From assembly GCA_965662725.1 (NCBI GenBank), contig CBFIIT010000023.1:1-26338 (forward strand): 26,338 nt of DNA. Reading direction: 5' to 3'. The position numbers and the translations under genes are program-made. Of this stretch, positions 14,490 to 23,017 are shown in pieces. The stretch comes from UBA8337 sp965662725 (GTDB lineage Bacteria; Pseudomonadota; Alphaproteobacteria; RS24). Numbering within the stretch: position 1 is the stretch's first letter; every line of letters begins with the position of its first letter. The notes beneath the pieces were generated by a model. It searched no databases. It was not told where the DNA came from and saw only the letters and a program-made list of their open reading frames with translations.

Positions 14490-14518
14490 TTGACTCTTGC
14501 TTGTTCTCATTTTAGAAC
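14490..14518 (+). promoter_or_regulatory. Predicted promoter of the imuA-imuB-dnaE2 operon
   Basis: TTGACT (14490-14495), 17 bases, TAGAAC (14513-14518), with transcription starting about 10 bases before imuA. A GACTC (GANTC) site at 14492-14496 overlaps the -35, and the LexA box overlaps the -10. Confidence 0.7.
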
Positions 14519-14529
14519 AAAACAAGAAC
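14515..14529 (+). promoter_or_regulatory. Alphaproteobacterial SOS box (LexA operator)
   Basis: GAAC-N7-GAAC, the direct-repeat LexA site of Alphaproteobacteria. It starts inside the -10 hexamer and ends six bases before the imuA ATG. A further GTTC at 14503 forms an inverted GTTC-N8-GAAC with the first half. LexA here would block the promoter until DNA damage. Confidence 0.88.
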
Positions 14530-14534
14530 AAATA

Positions 14535-15311
14535 ATGGAACAAGAGATGCAACGCGCCCTGAATAAGCAGGTGAAAAACGCCAATCGGCAGCATAAGCTG
14601 AACCGGCTGCACAAGCTGGTGGCGCAATATGAGCCGCAAATGGAGGCGGGCGCACGGCTGCTGACCGGTTTTACCGAAATTGATGCTTATTTGACCGCGC
14701 ATGCCGGCGGCGGTTTACCGTATGGCGGTTTGCATGAAGTAGCGGCTGAAAACACGGCTGATATGGCGGCGGTTTTGGGTTTCGCGCATTTACTGGCAGC
14801 GCGTTTTATGCGCCATGCGGCGGAAGATGATGTTTTGCTATGTGGCCAAACCCATGCTGCATGCCGCGATGGTGGGCAACCTTATGGGCCGGCTTTGGCG
14901 TCGCATGGTCTGTCGGCGCAAAAATTGGTCTATCTCGATGGCGTTACTTTGCCCGATTTATTATGGGCCGGTGAGCAGGCCTTGGCCTGTCCGTCTGTCG
15001 CGTGCAGCCTGTTGGCGAGTTCTGAAACGGCACCGGATTTCACCCATAGCCGTCGCTTGTCTTTAGCGGCGCGCGCGGCTGAGCGGCCCTTATTGCTGGC
15101 GCTGGGCACGACCGGTGCATCGGCGGCAACCACGCGCTGGCGAATTACCGCTTTGCCCGACGAAGGCTGGCAGGTGCGGCTGGAAAAATTGCGACTGGCT
15201 TATGATATGCCGCCGCCTGTAGCCGGATGGGCGGTTTATCCGCAGCGTGGCGGCATTGCCGATGATCACCGAAAACCGATGCACATGCCGCTTATGCGGC
15301 GCGCTGTTTAG
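14535..15311 (+). CDS. imuA: ImuA, RecA-like accessory protein of the SOS mutasome
   Basis: Cytosolic RecA/SulA-related protein that works with ImuB and DnaE2 in damage-induced translesion synthesis. Visible: a basic N-terminal helix, LTGFTEIDAYL, the degenerate Walker-A-like GGGLPYGGLHEVAAE (about 59-73), and a C-terminal strand region ending in WAVYPQRGG. The frame is open from 14316, but the ATG at 14535 is the first start after the promoter and LexA box and gives 258 residues, the usual size. An alternative ATG at 14547 exists; no strong ribosome site is seen for either. Nine bases separate it from imuB. Confidence 0.92.
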   Translation: MEQEMQRALNKQVKNANRQHKLNRLHKLVAQYEPQMEAGARLLTGFTEIDAYLTAHAGGGLPYGGLHEVAAENTADMAAVLGFAHLLAARFMRHAAEDDVLLCGQTHAACRDGGQPYGPALASHGLSAQKLVYLDGVTLPDLLWAGEQALACPSVACSLLASSETAPDFTHSRRLSLAARAAERPLLLALGTTGASAATTRWRITALPDEGWQVRLEKLRLAYDMPPPVAGWAVYPQRGGIADDHRKPMHMPLMRRAV

Positions 15312-15320
15312 GCGGTTCCC

Positions 15321-17015
15321 ATGTCATTGCCGCCGCAAATCCCGCCACAAGTGCCCCTGCACGAACCGCGTCATGAACTATGTCTGACCGGACGGCGCAT
15401 TATTGCTCTATGGTTTCCGCATTGGGCGGCTGAGACCAGCCGTGCTGATTATGATGCACATGCACCTTTCGCCCTCATCGATATGCATAAAAATGCGCAG
15501 CGTTTGGTCGGGCTGAATAGTGCAGCAGGCGAGAGCGGTTTATATCCGGGCATGACATTGCCCGATGCGCGCGCGCTGGTGCCGGAATTGCAAACCGCCA
15601 TGGCTGACCCGAAAGATGCGGAGGCGCGATTGCAAAAATGCGCCTATTGGTTGCAGCGTTATACACCATGGATTGGCGAGAGCTTATCGCCGGAAACCGC
15701 CGACGGCTTGCGCGATTATGGCTTGTTATTGGATATAAGCGGTTGCGCACATTTATTTGGTGGCGAGCGCGCCATGCTGGAAGATATGGCGGCGCGATTG
15801 GCCGCGTATCGCGATGCGCGCGGCATTTATATGCGTGCGGCGATTGCCGGTAGTATTGGCGCGGCTTGGGGCTTGGCGCGGTTTACCGCCACTGATTTAA
15901 CTATTGTGCCGGAGGGGCAAGATGCAGAAGCGATGCTGGCTTTGCCGCCTGCCGCTTTGCGTTTAAGCCCGCAGCATATTGATTTATGCCAGCGTCTCGG
16001 CCTCGATAGCATTGCTGAATTGGCGCGTTTCCCGCGCGCTGATTTGACCCGTCGCTTCGGACCGGAACCGGTTTTGCGTCTTGAGCAAGCTTTGGGGCAA
16101 GCCGGTGAAAGCCTCAATCCGTATTTGCCGCCGCCGCAATTTTTGGCACGTAAAAACCTGCCGCAAGGGATCACGCAAATCGAACCATTAACCGTGCTGA
16201 TCGGTGAGCTTTGCGAGGCTTTGGCAATGCAATTGCAAGCCGCCGGACAAGGCGCGCAAAGGCTGGATGTGTCATTGACCCGTTCCGATAATATGGTGAT
16301 GGCTTTGTCTTTGCCATTGGCCCATCCATCGGCTGATGCGACACATATGCTGCGCTTGTTTGAAGAAAGGCTAAGCCGTTTATCGGGCGGACTGGATGCC
16401 GGTTTCGGTATTGAGCAATTGCAATTAGTGGCGGCGCACACAACAGCTATCGCCAATTCACAAGAAAATATCGCACTTGCAAATCAGTCGGGCGGGCGGG
16501 GGCGAAAAAGCGCACCAATGGCCGCTTTGGGTGTGCTTTATGATCGGCTGGTCAGTCGTTTGGGCGCGCAAGTAGTGGTGCGACCGGTGCCGCATGCCTC
16601 TTATATTCCGGAGCGTGCGGTGCGTTTTGCATCCGTATTGGAGACACAAAAACCGGTTGATGCGGATTGCGACCCGATTATCAATCCGACAACACGACCG
16701 CTTTTTATGCTATGTGCGCCGGAGCCGATTGAGGTGATTGCTGAAATTCCTGAAGGCGCGCCTTATCGTTTTCGCTGGCGGCGTGTCTTGCACGAAGTCA
16801 CAACCGCCTATGGGCCGGAGCGGATTGCACCGGAATGGTGGGACGGTCTGGTGGGGGAGGCGCGCGGTGCACAGCCCAGCGGTCATAACAGTCGAACACG
16901 CGATTATTATCGTGTCGAAGATACGCAAGGGCATCGCTTCTGGCTTTATCGCGACGGGCTCTATGAACGCGAAACCGGCAATCCGCGCTGGTTCATGCAT
17001 GGGGTATTTCCATAA
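15321..17015 (+). CDS. imuB: ImuB, catalytically inactive Y-family polymerase homologue
   Basis: Scaffold of the SOS mutasome; it links the beta clamp, ImuA and DnaE2. It shows the Y-family fold without catalytic acidic residues: the first motif reads ALWFPHWAAE (about 29-38) where an active polymerase has a metal-binding aspartate. The second reads LLLDISGCAHLFGGE (about 137-151). The helix-hairpin-helix thumb region and little-finger domain follow, and a C-terminal DUF6504-like domain (about 455-564) ends in FMHGVFP. 564 residues, slightly long for the family. The stop overlaps the dnaE2 start as TAATG. Clamp-binding motif not assigned. Confidence 0.94.
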   Translation: MSLPPQIPPQVPLHEPRHELCLTGRRIIALWFPHWAAETSRADYDAHAPFALIDMHKNAQRLVGLNSAAGESGLYPGMTLPDARALVPELQTAMADPKDAEARLQKCAYWLQRYTPWIGESLSPETADGLRDYGLLLDISGCAHLFGGERAMLEDMAARLAAYRDARGIYMRAAIAGSIGAAWGLARFTATDLTIVPEGQDAEAMLALPPAALRLSPQHIDLCQRLGLDSIAELARFPRADLTRRFGPEPVLRLEQALGQAGESLNPYLPPPQFLARKNLPQGITQIEPLTVLIGELCEALAMQLQAAGQGAQRLDVSLTRSDNMVMALSLPLAHPSADATHMLRLFEERLSRLSGGLDAGFGIEQLQLVAAHTTAIANSQENIALANQSGGRGRKSAPMAALGVLYDRLVSRLGAQVVVRPVPHASYIPERAVRFASVLETQKPVDADCDPIINPTTRPLFMLCAPEPIEVIAEIPEGAPYRFRWRRVLHEVTTAYGPERIAPEWWDGLVGEARGAQPSGHNSRTRDYYRVEDTQGHRFWLYRDGLYERETGNPRWFMHGVFP

Positions 17016-20000
17016 TGCAGGTGGCAGGCGAAACAGGTTTTGCCGAGCTGGCGGCGATTTCCAATTTCAGTTTTTTACACGGCGCATCGCACCCGCAGGA
17101 AATGGTCGAGACGGCAGCCGCTTTCGGCTATCGCGCCATCGGCTTGGCTGACCGCAATACATTGGCCGGTGTGGTGCGCGGTCATGCAGCAGCTAAAGAG
17201 GCGGGTTTGCGTTATTTGCCCGGCGCGCGACTGGTGACGCAATGCGGCTTTGAGGTGATTGCCTATCCGCGTAGCCGTGCCGCTTATGGGGCACTGTCGC
17301 AATGCCTGACCCAGGCCAATCGGCGTGGGCGCAAGGGTGAATGTTTATTGAGCATGGATGATGTATTGGGGTTGGCGCGCCATGCCGCTTTATGTTGGTT
17401 GGCCGTGCCGCCGCCGCGGCTTGAACCGATTTTCGGAGAAAAGCTGGCGCAACTGACAGCCGCAACTCGCGATGTTTATGCGCTTTTGGTGCCGCTTTAT
17501 GGCAGTGATGACAAAACCCGTTTCCGCGATATTGCAGGACTGGCCGATTGGGCCGGTGCAGCATTGCTGGCTTCTTTTGACCCGCTTTATCACGCGCCTG
17601 AGCGGCGCGCTTTGCAAGATGTCACCGCGTGTATTCGTCAACATGTGCGGCTCGATGAAGCGGGTTATCGGCTGGCCGCCAATGCCGAGCGGCATATCAA
17701 GCCGGTAACGGAAGCGCAGCGCTTATTCGCCGCCTATCCGCACGCGCTGGCCAATATCGAGAAAGTGCTGGCGGCGTGTGATTTCTCGCTTGATGAGCTG
17801 GCTTATCAATATCCCGAAGATGCGTTTGACCGGCAACTCAGCCCGCAAGATTTATTGGAAAAATTGGCATGGGATGGCGCGCATGCCCGATTTCCCGATG
17901 GCGTTCCGGACAAGCTGGAACGGCTTATCCGGCATGAATTGAAACTGATTAAGCAGCTTAACTATGCGCCTTATTTTTTGACTGTGCATGATTTGGTGCG
18001 CTTTGCGCGCGCGCGACGTATTTTGTGTCAAGGGCGCGGCAGTGCTGCCAATTCGGCGGTTTGTTATTGCATCGGCATCACCGCGGTGGACCCCAGTCGC
18101 CTTGATTTGCTGTTTGAGCGGTTTATTTCTGCCGAGCGTAACGAGCCGCCCGATATTGATATTGATTTCGAGCATGAGCGGCGCGAAGAAATCATTCAAT
18201 ATATTTACGAAAAATATGGCCGCGAGCGGGCTGGTATTGCCGCCACGGTCATCACCTATCGGTCGCGCTCTGCGGTGCGTGAAGTAGCGAAAGTGATGGG
18301 GCTGTCGGGCGATGTGGCGAGTGCTTTGCTGGCACTTAATTGGGGCGGTGGCAGCAAGCCGCCGCCGCGTGAGCATGTTATCGAAGCCGGTCTTGACCCT
18401 GACACGCCGGGCATTGCCGCGACTTTACAATTGGCCGGTCAGATTATCGGTTTTCCGCGTCACTTGTCGCAGCATGTTGGTGGTTTTGTCATCACCAATG
18501 AGCGGTTGGACACGCTGGTACCGATCGGCAATGCGGCAATGCAAGACCGTACTTTTATCGAGTGGGACAAGGATGATTTAGACACGCTGGGCATGTTGAA
18601 AATCGATGTGCTGGCGCTTGGCATGTTGTCGGCCATTCGGCGCAGCTTTGATTTAATTGCCGCCCATCATGGCAAGGTGTTTGAGCTGGCCGATGTGCCG
18701 GCGGAAGATGGCGCGGTTTACGACATGTTGTGTCGGGCTGAATCGATCGGTGTCTTCCAGGTCGAAAGTCGGGCGCAAATGAATATGCTGCCGCGCCTCA
18801 AGCCGCGTGATTTTTATGACCTTGTGGTGGAGGTGGCGATTGTCCGACCGGGGCCGATACAGGGGGATATGGTGCATCCTTATTTGCGCCGCCGCAATGG
18901 CGAGGAGCCGGTCGAGTTTCCGTCCGAAGAATTGGAAGAAGTGCTGGGCAAGACGCTGGGCGTGCCGCTGTTTCAAGAGCAAGCCATGCGCATTGCCATT
19001 GTTGCGGCGGGTTTTACCCCGTCAGAGGCAGACCGTTTGCGCCGCGCTATGGCGACCTTTCGCAAGACCGGCATTATTCATGAGTTCGGTTTAAGGCTGG
19101 TGGAAGGCATGGTGGCGCGCGGTTATGAACGTGATTTTGCCGAGCGTTGTTTTAAACAAATTGAAGGGTTTGGTGAATATGGCTTCCCCGAAAGCCATGC
19201 CGCCAGTTTTGCGTTGCTGGTTTATGTGTCGGCATGGTTGAAACATCATTATCCGGCGGCGTTTTGTGCTGCGCTGATTAACAGCCAGCCCATGGGGTTT
19301 TATGCACCGGCGCAATTGGTCGGCGAGGCGAAACGCCAAGGCGTCACCGCTTTGCCGGTATGTATTAACGCTTCCGATGCGGAGGCTGATTTGGAACCGC
19401 TGACATTAGAAGATGGCAGCACCGAGATTGCTTTGCGCCTCGGCTTCAATCAGATCACCGGTCTGTTGAAAGCCGATGCCGAGGCTTTGGTGGCGGCGCG
19501 GCGCGTAAATGGCCCGTTTGACAGTGTTGCCGATTGTGCCGCTCGTACCGCTATTGGTGTGGCGACATTGGAACGTTTGGCGCGCGCCGATGCGTTTGCA
19601 TCATTGGGGCTGACGCGGCGACAAGCGCTTTGGGCGGTGCGCGCGCTGGCGCCGGAAAGCAAAGCCCCCACTTTGCCTTTATTTGACGGGCAGGGCGTCT
19701 CGGCTTCTGTGCCGGAAGACGAACACGCCGCGCTGCCGGCTTTGCCGCCGGGCATGGAAGTATTGGAAGATTATGGCAGTCTCAGATTATCTTTGAAAAA
19801 TCATCCAATGGCGTTTTTGCGCGACGGGCTGGCCGCACAAAATGTGCACCCGCTCAGCCTTTTGCAAGACGCGCCCAACGGCAAGCGCATCACCATTGCC
19901 GGTTTGGTGATTTGTCGGCAACGCCCGGGCAGTGCCAAAGGGGTGGTGTTTCTGACGCTGGAAGATGAGAGCGGCAATGGCAATATTGTTGTTTGGCCCG

Positions 20001-20257
20001 ACCGTTTTGAACGGTTTCGGCGCATCACCATTGGTGCGCGGCTGATGCGTATTGAGGGGCGTGTGCAGCGCAGTGGCATTGTGGTGCATTTGGTGGCCGA
20101 GCGAATGCACGATATATCCGCCTCATTATTGCAGTTGGCGGCGCAACACGGTATGGATTCGACAGCCCATTTGCCGAAAGTTCTGCGTCCGAAACGACAA
20201 GTCGCCATTCAAACAGGACGTAAAACACCGCGCGAAATGGCCTTTCGAGGTGAATAA
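17015..20257 (+). CDS. dnaE2: Error-prone DNA polymerase DnaE2 (ImuC)
   Basis: C-family polymerase that performs SOS translesion synthesis with ImuA and ImuB. The N-terminal PHP domain begins with NFSFLHGASHP and GLADRNTLAG. The palm carries PPDIDIDFEHERREEII with catalytic aspartates at about D380 and D382, and GRGSAANSAVCYCIG lies before it. Helix-hairpin-helix motifs follow. The C-terminal OB domain is at about 955-1010 (ITIAGLVICRQRPGSAKG). 1080 residues, the expected DnaE2 length and shorter than replicative DnaE. The start is ATG 17015, overlapping the imuB stop; the stop overlaps the next gene, again as TAATG. Confidence 0.96.
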   Translation: MQVAGETGFAELAAISNFSFLHGASHPQEMVETAAAFGYRAIGLADRNTLAGVVRGHAAAKEAGLRYLPGARLVTQCGFEVIAYPRSRAAYGALSQCLTQANRRGRKGECLLSMDDVLGLARHAALCWLAVPPPRLEPIFGEKLAQLTAATRDVYALLVPLYGSDDKTRFRDIAGLADWAGAALLASFDPLYHAPERRALQDVTACIRQHVRLDEAGYRLAANAERHIKPVTEAQRLFAAYPHALANIEKVLAACDFSLDELAYQYPEDAFDRQLSPQDLLEKLAWDGAHARFPDGVPDKLERLIRHELKLIKQLNYAPYFLTVHDLVRFARARRILCQGRGSAANSAVCYCIGITAVDPSRLDLLFERFISAERNEPPDIDIDFEHERREEIIQYIYEKYGRERAGIAATVITYRSRSAVREVAKVMGLSGDVASALLALNWGGGSKPPPREHVIEAGLDPDTPGIAATLQLAGQIIGFPRHLSQHVGGFVITNERLDTLVPIGNAAMQDRTFIEWDKDDLDTLGMLKIDVLALGMLSAIRRSFDLIAAHHGKVFELADVPAEDGAVYDMLCRAESIGVFQVESRAQMNMLPRLKPRDFYDLVVEVAIVRPGPIQGDMVHPYLRRRNGEEPVEFPSEELEEVLGKTLGVPLFQEQAMRIAIVAAGFTPSEADRLRRAMATFRKTGIIHEFGLRLVEGMVARGYERDFAERCFKQIEGFGEYGFPESHAASFALLVYVSAWLKHHYPAAFCAALINSQPMGFYAPAQLVGEAKRQGVTALPVCINASDAEADLEPLTLEDGSTEIALRLGFNQITGLLKADAEALVAARRVNGPFDSVADCAARTAIGVATLERLARADAFASLGLTRRQALWAVRALAPESKAPTLPLFDGQGVSASVPEDEHAALPALPPGMEVLEDYGSLRLSLKNHPMAFLRDGLAAQNVHPLSLLQDAPNGKRITIAGLVICRQRPGSAKGVVFLTLEDESGNGNIVVWPDRFERFRRITIGARLMRIEGRVQRSGIVVHLVAERMHDISASLLQLAAQHGMDSTAHLPKVLRPKRQVAIQTGRKTPREMAFRGE

Positions 20258-20850
20258 TGCAGACGATTTTGAAATTCTATTATGCCTATCGCAGCCCCTA
20301 TAGCGCGCTGGCCAGCGACATGGTGTTTGAGGCGGCGCAAGGCTGGGGCAATACGGTGAAAGTGCAGCCGATACAATTTGCGCTTGATGAGGATGTGCCG
20401 TTTGCCGACCCGACCGCCAATCCGAATAAGGTCAGCTATATTGTGCAAGATGTTATTCGGCTTTACAGCGCGCGCGGTCTGAAAACCGGTATTCCGGACC
20501 CGTTTGATATTGATTTCACCATTCCGGCCCGCGCCACACAGGCGGCTATTGCTGCCGGTTATGGGCTGGCCTTTATTCGCGAAGCTTCGCTTTTGCGCTG
20601 GAGCGAAGGCAAAAATCTTACCGAAGCCGATGTTTTGTCTGAAGCGGCCGCCCGCGCCGGATGGGACGAAGCAGCGGCCCGTGCCGCTATAGATGACGCC
20701 TCATTCGATGCCGCCATTCAGGCCGACAAGGAAAACGTCGCCGCCGCCAAAGTATTCGGCGTGCCGTTTTTTATTGTCGAAGATGAAAACGGTAGCGAAC
20801 CGTTTTGGGGCCAAGACCGCTGGGATATGGTGCTCAAAAGACTTGGTTGA
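20257..20850 (+). CDS. DsbA-family / 2-hydroxychromene-2-carboxylate isomerase-like protein
   Basis: Thioredoxin-fold protein of the DSBA/HCCA-isomerase/kappa-GST group. It has no CxxC; instead FYYAYRSPYSALA places serine S13 at the active-site position, as in HCCA isomerases. A helical insertion and the cis-proline GVPFF (P170) follow. No signal peptide, so cytosolic and probably glutathione-dependent. 197 residues. GAGGTG lies five bases before the ATG, which overlaps the dnaE2 stop (TAATG), so it is translationally tied to the SOS operon. The reaction is unknown; the aromatic-catabolic name need not apply. No terminator was found in the 23 bases before the convergent trxB end. Confidence 0.85.
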   Translation: MQTILKFYYAYRSPYSALASDMVFEAAQGWGNTVKVQPIQFALDEDVPFADPTANPNKVSYIVQDVIRLYSARGLKTGIPDPFDIDFTIPARATQAAIAAGYGLAFIREASLLRWSEGKNLTEADVLSEAAARAGWDEAAARAAIDDASFDAAIQADKENVAAAKVFGVPFFIVEDENGSEPFWGQDRWDMVLKRLG

Positions 20851-20873
20851 TTTAACTGTCGCTGTCTCGCTGA

Positions 20874-21839
20874 TTACTCCGCAGCCTGCTTTTCCGCCTC
20901 AAGCTCAGCCAGATATTTTTCCGCTTCCAGCGCTGCCATGCAGCCCATGCCGGCGGCGGTGACGGCTTGGCGATAAATATCATCGGTTACATCACCGGCT
21001 GCATAAACGCCCGGAATAGAGGTCGCGGTTGAGTTGTCATGCGTGACCAGATAGCCGCCCGATTTCGTTTCCAGTTGCGCGTTGAACAATTCAGTTGAAG
21101 GCGCGTGACCGATAGCGATGAACACGCCATCAGCTTCCACCTCATGCGTGTCGCCGGTTTTGGTGTTTTTAATCCGTGCGCCGGTAACGCCCAACGGTTC
21201 TTCATCACCCAGAATTTCATCAATAGCACTGTCCCACAGCACATTGATTTTCTCATGCGCCAGCAAACGCTTTTCGAGAATTTTCTCGCAGCGCAGCGCG
21301 TCGCGCCGATGCACCAGCGTTACTTGGCTGGCAAAATTAGTGAGGAACAATGCCTCCTCAACAGCGGTATTGCCGCCGCCGACAACAAGCACTTTTTTAT
21401 TGCGATAGAAAAATCCGTCACATGTGGCGCAGGCCGACACGCCAAATCCTTGAAATTTGTCTTCTGACGGCAGGCCTAGCCATTTGGCTTGCGCGCCAGT
21501 GGCAATCACCACCGTATCTGCACTGTATTGCTGGCCGCTATCGCCCTTCGCAGTGAAAGGGCGCACGTTTAAATTCACTTCAGTGATGATATCGGAAATA
21601 ATTTCAGTTCCGACATTGGCCGCTTGCGCTTCCATTTGTTCCATCAGCCAAGGCCCTTGCACGGCTTCGGCAAAGCCCGGATAGTTTTCGACATCAGTGG
21701 TGATGGTCAATTGACCACCCGGTTGCAGGCCGCGCACCAAAACCGGTTCCAACATGGCGCGCGCGGCATAAACCGCTGCCGTATAACCGGCCGGACCGGA
21801 TCCGATAATCAGCATTTTGGTATGTTTGACGTCGCTCAT
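20874..21839 (-). CDS. trxB: Thioredoxin reductase
   Basis: FAD- and NADPH-dependent enzyme that reduces thioredoxin in the cytosol. FAD motif GSGPAGYTAA is at about 13-22, redox centre CATC at C137/C140, and NADPH motif GGGNTAVEEALFL with HRRD from about 154. A second FAD motif, YAAGDVTDDIYRQ, is near the C-terminus, which ends in an alanine- and glutamate-rich tail. An upstream in-frame start (21908) adds non-conserved sequence. The ATG at 21839 has GGAGAG five bases upstream and gives 321 residues, so it was chosen. It follows the ELM1-family gene by 78 bases. Confidence 0.97.
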   Translation of the reverse strand: MSDVKHTKMLIIGSGPAGYTAAVYAARAMLEPVLVRGLQPGGQLTITTDVENYPGFAEAVQGPWLMEQMEAQAANVGTEIISDIITEVNLNVRPFTAKGDSGQQYSADTVVIATGAQAKWLGLPSEDKFQGFGVSACATCDGFFYRNKKVLVVGGGNTAVEEALFLTNFASQVTLVHRRDALRCEKILEKRLLAHEKINVLWDSAIDEILGDEEPLGVTGARIKNTKTGDTHEVEADGVFIAIGHAPSTELFNAQLETKSGGYLVTHDNSTATSIPGVYAAGDVTDDIYRQAVTAAGMGCMAALEAEKYLAELEAEKQAAE

Positions 21840-21864
21840 AACACTCTCCGAAATCTTTGCTTTA

Positions 21865-21892
21865 AATGTAAGGACGATTCCGAAAATCCCAA
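21865..21892 (-). promoter_or_regulatory. Possible promoter of trxB
   Basis: On the - strand, TTGGGA (21887-21892), 16 bases, TACATT (21865-21870). The spacer contains a GANTC site (GATTC, 21876-21880). Moderate match only. Confidence 0.35.
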
Positions 21893-21917
21893 GAGGCCAG
21901 CTTGCCACATGGGCAGC

Positions 21918-22922
21918 TTATTCAGATGTTTTTGACTGTTCTTCCGATTGTTCGGCTTGCGGGCTGCGCGTCAGCTTTGTTTGATGCGCCTCAAAGGCTT
22001 GCATGATTGCTTTGGCAATGCCAGGTGTCGGATTATGCGCTTTCACCGGCCAGTCTTCCAACACATAGCTGAACGGGCGAACATAATCGCGCTGCTGCAG
22101 TGCTTTGTGAAAGCGGTCAAATTTTTTCGACTTGCCGTTAAGGCTGAATACCTGCACCGGCACACCGGGCAGGCAGGCTTCGCCGACCATATTCACCGAG
22201 TCAGAGGTGACAATAATGTGTTCCGCCAATCCCAACATGGCGTGATACGGATTGTCGCCTTCGCCATCCCATAAAAAATAACTGCCTTCCGGCAATATAT
22301 CGGTGAGGATTTTTGCATGACCGGCCGGCGAGCGGCGCGATAGGGTAATCATCAGATAATGCCCTTGCTGGGTGAGGGCGCTTAACCCTTGCGTCAGCCG
22401 CGTCATCTCGTTTTTGTCGAATTTATAAACTTTATTCGGCCCGCCAATCAGCACCGCAATAGTTTTACCTTTAGGTTTTTGAGCTATTAGGCGGGTGGCC
22501 ATTTTGGCTGCCTCTTGCTGCAAATGCCCGCGCGACATGGCATGCGGTGACAATAGCGACGCGGCGACATTATCGCCCTCCAAAAGGTCATGCGCAGGAG
22601 CCCAGATAAAATCAAAATGCTTCGGGTCAATGCCCGGGTTTTGCAAAAACACGCTGAACACGCGACCGCCGGAAACCCGTTTAATAAAGCGCGCATGCGG
22701 GGCCGCTTGGCGGCCACTGGCAATCACCATATCCGGATAGGGCGGCACGATTTGTTTATCATTCGCGGCGGCACGCTCGGCCGCGCGATAGGGAGCCAGC
22801 CATTTATAAGGGGGCTTCAAATCAGTATGGATAAGGCGAAACTCTCCGTTAAGGGCGTTGGCAACCCCCTCAACAATGACATCATTGCCGCGTCTTCCGC
22901 CGGTGATACCCCATATACGCAC
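21918..22922 (-). CDS. Mitochondrial-fission ELM1 family protein (DUF1022)
   Basis: Bacterial member of PF06258, named after plant ELM1, which recruits dynamin to mitochondria; the bacterial role is unknown. Visible: N-terminal RIWGITGGRRGND, the conserved FLQNPGIDPKHFDFI, LIGGPNKVYKF, ITLSRRSP, and TSDSVNMVGEACLPGVPV. The last resembles the nucleotide-sugar-binding end of GT-B glycosyltransferases, so a glycosyltransferase-like fold is plausible (inference). 334 residues with a polar, glutamate-rich tail. The start is GTG with GAGG five bases upstream. It lies between trxB and a divergent Lrp-type regulator. Confidence 0.85.
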   Translation of the reverse strand: MRIWGITGGRRGNDVIVEGVANALNGEFRLIHTDLKPPYKWLAPYRAAERAAANDKQIVPPYPDMVIASGRQAAPHARFIKRVSGGRVFSVFLQNPGIDPKHFDFIWAPAHDLLEGDNVAASLLSPHAMSRGHLQQEAAKMATRLIAQKPKGKTIAVLIGGPNKVYKFDKNEMTRLTQGLSALTQQGHYLMITLSRRSPAGHAKILTDILPEGSYFLWDGEGDNPYHAMLGLAEHIIVTSDSVNMVGEACLPGVPVQVFSLNGKSKKFDRFHKALQQRDYVRPFSYVLEDWPVKAHNPTPGIAKAIMQAFEAHQTKLTRSPQAEQSEEQSKTSE

Positions 22923-22939
22923 TTAAGCCTCATGCAAAT

Positions 22940-22968
22940 GTTTCATTTATTTCAAAAACGCGTATGAT
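22940..22968 (+). promoter_or_regulatory. Possible promoter of the Lrp/AsnC gene
   Basis: TATGAT -10 (22963-22968) with a weak -35 GTTTCA (22940-22945), 17-base spacer. The -10 overlaps the -10 of the divergent ELM1 gene by two bases. Confidence 0.4.
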
Positions 22969-22995
22969 TATTACTGCCCATTGGCTTTTTGTGAA
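22967..22995 (-). promoter_or_regulatory. Predicted promoter of the ELM1-family gene
   Basis: On the - strand, TTCACA (22990-22995), 17 bases, AATAAT (22967-22972); each hexamer differs from consensus at one base. The leader is about 38 bases. Confidence 0.6.
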
Positions 22996-23017
22996 ACGAA
23001 AAAACGGTCAAAGACTT

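Noticed and set aside
14316..14534. 73-codon N-terminal extension of imuA
   Set aside because: It would cross the predicted promoter, LexA box and palindromic element, and its sequence is not conserved-looking.
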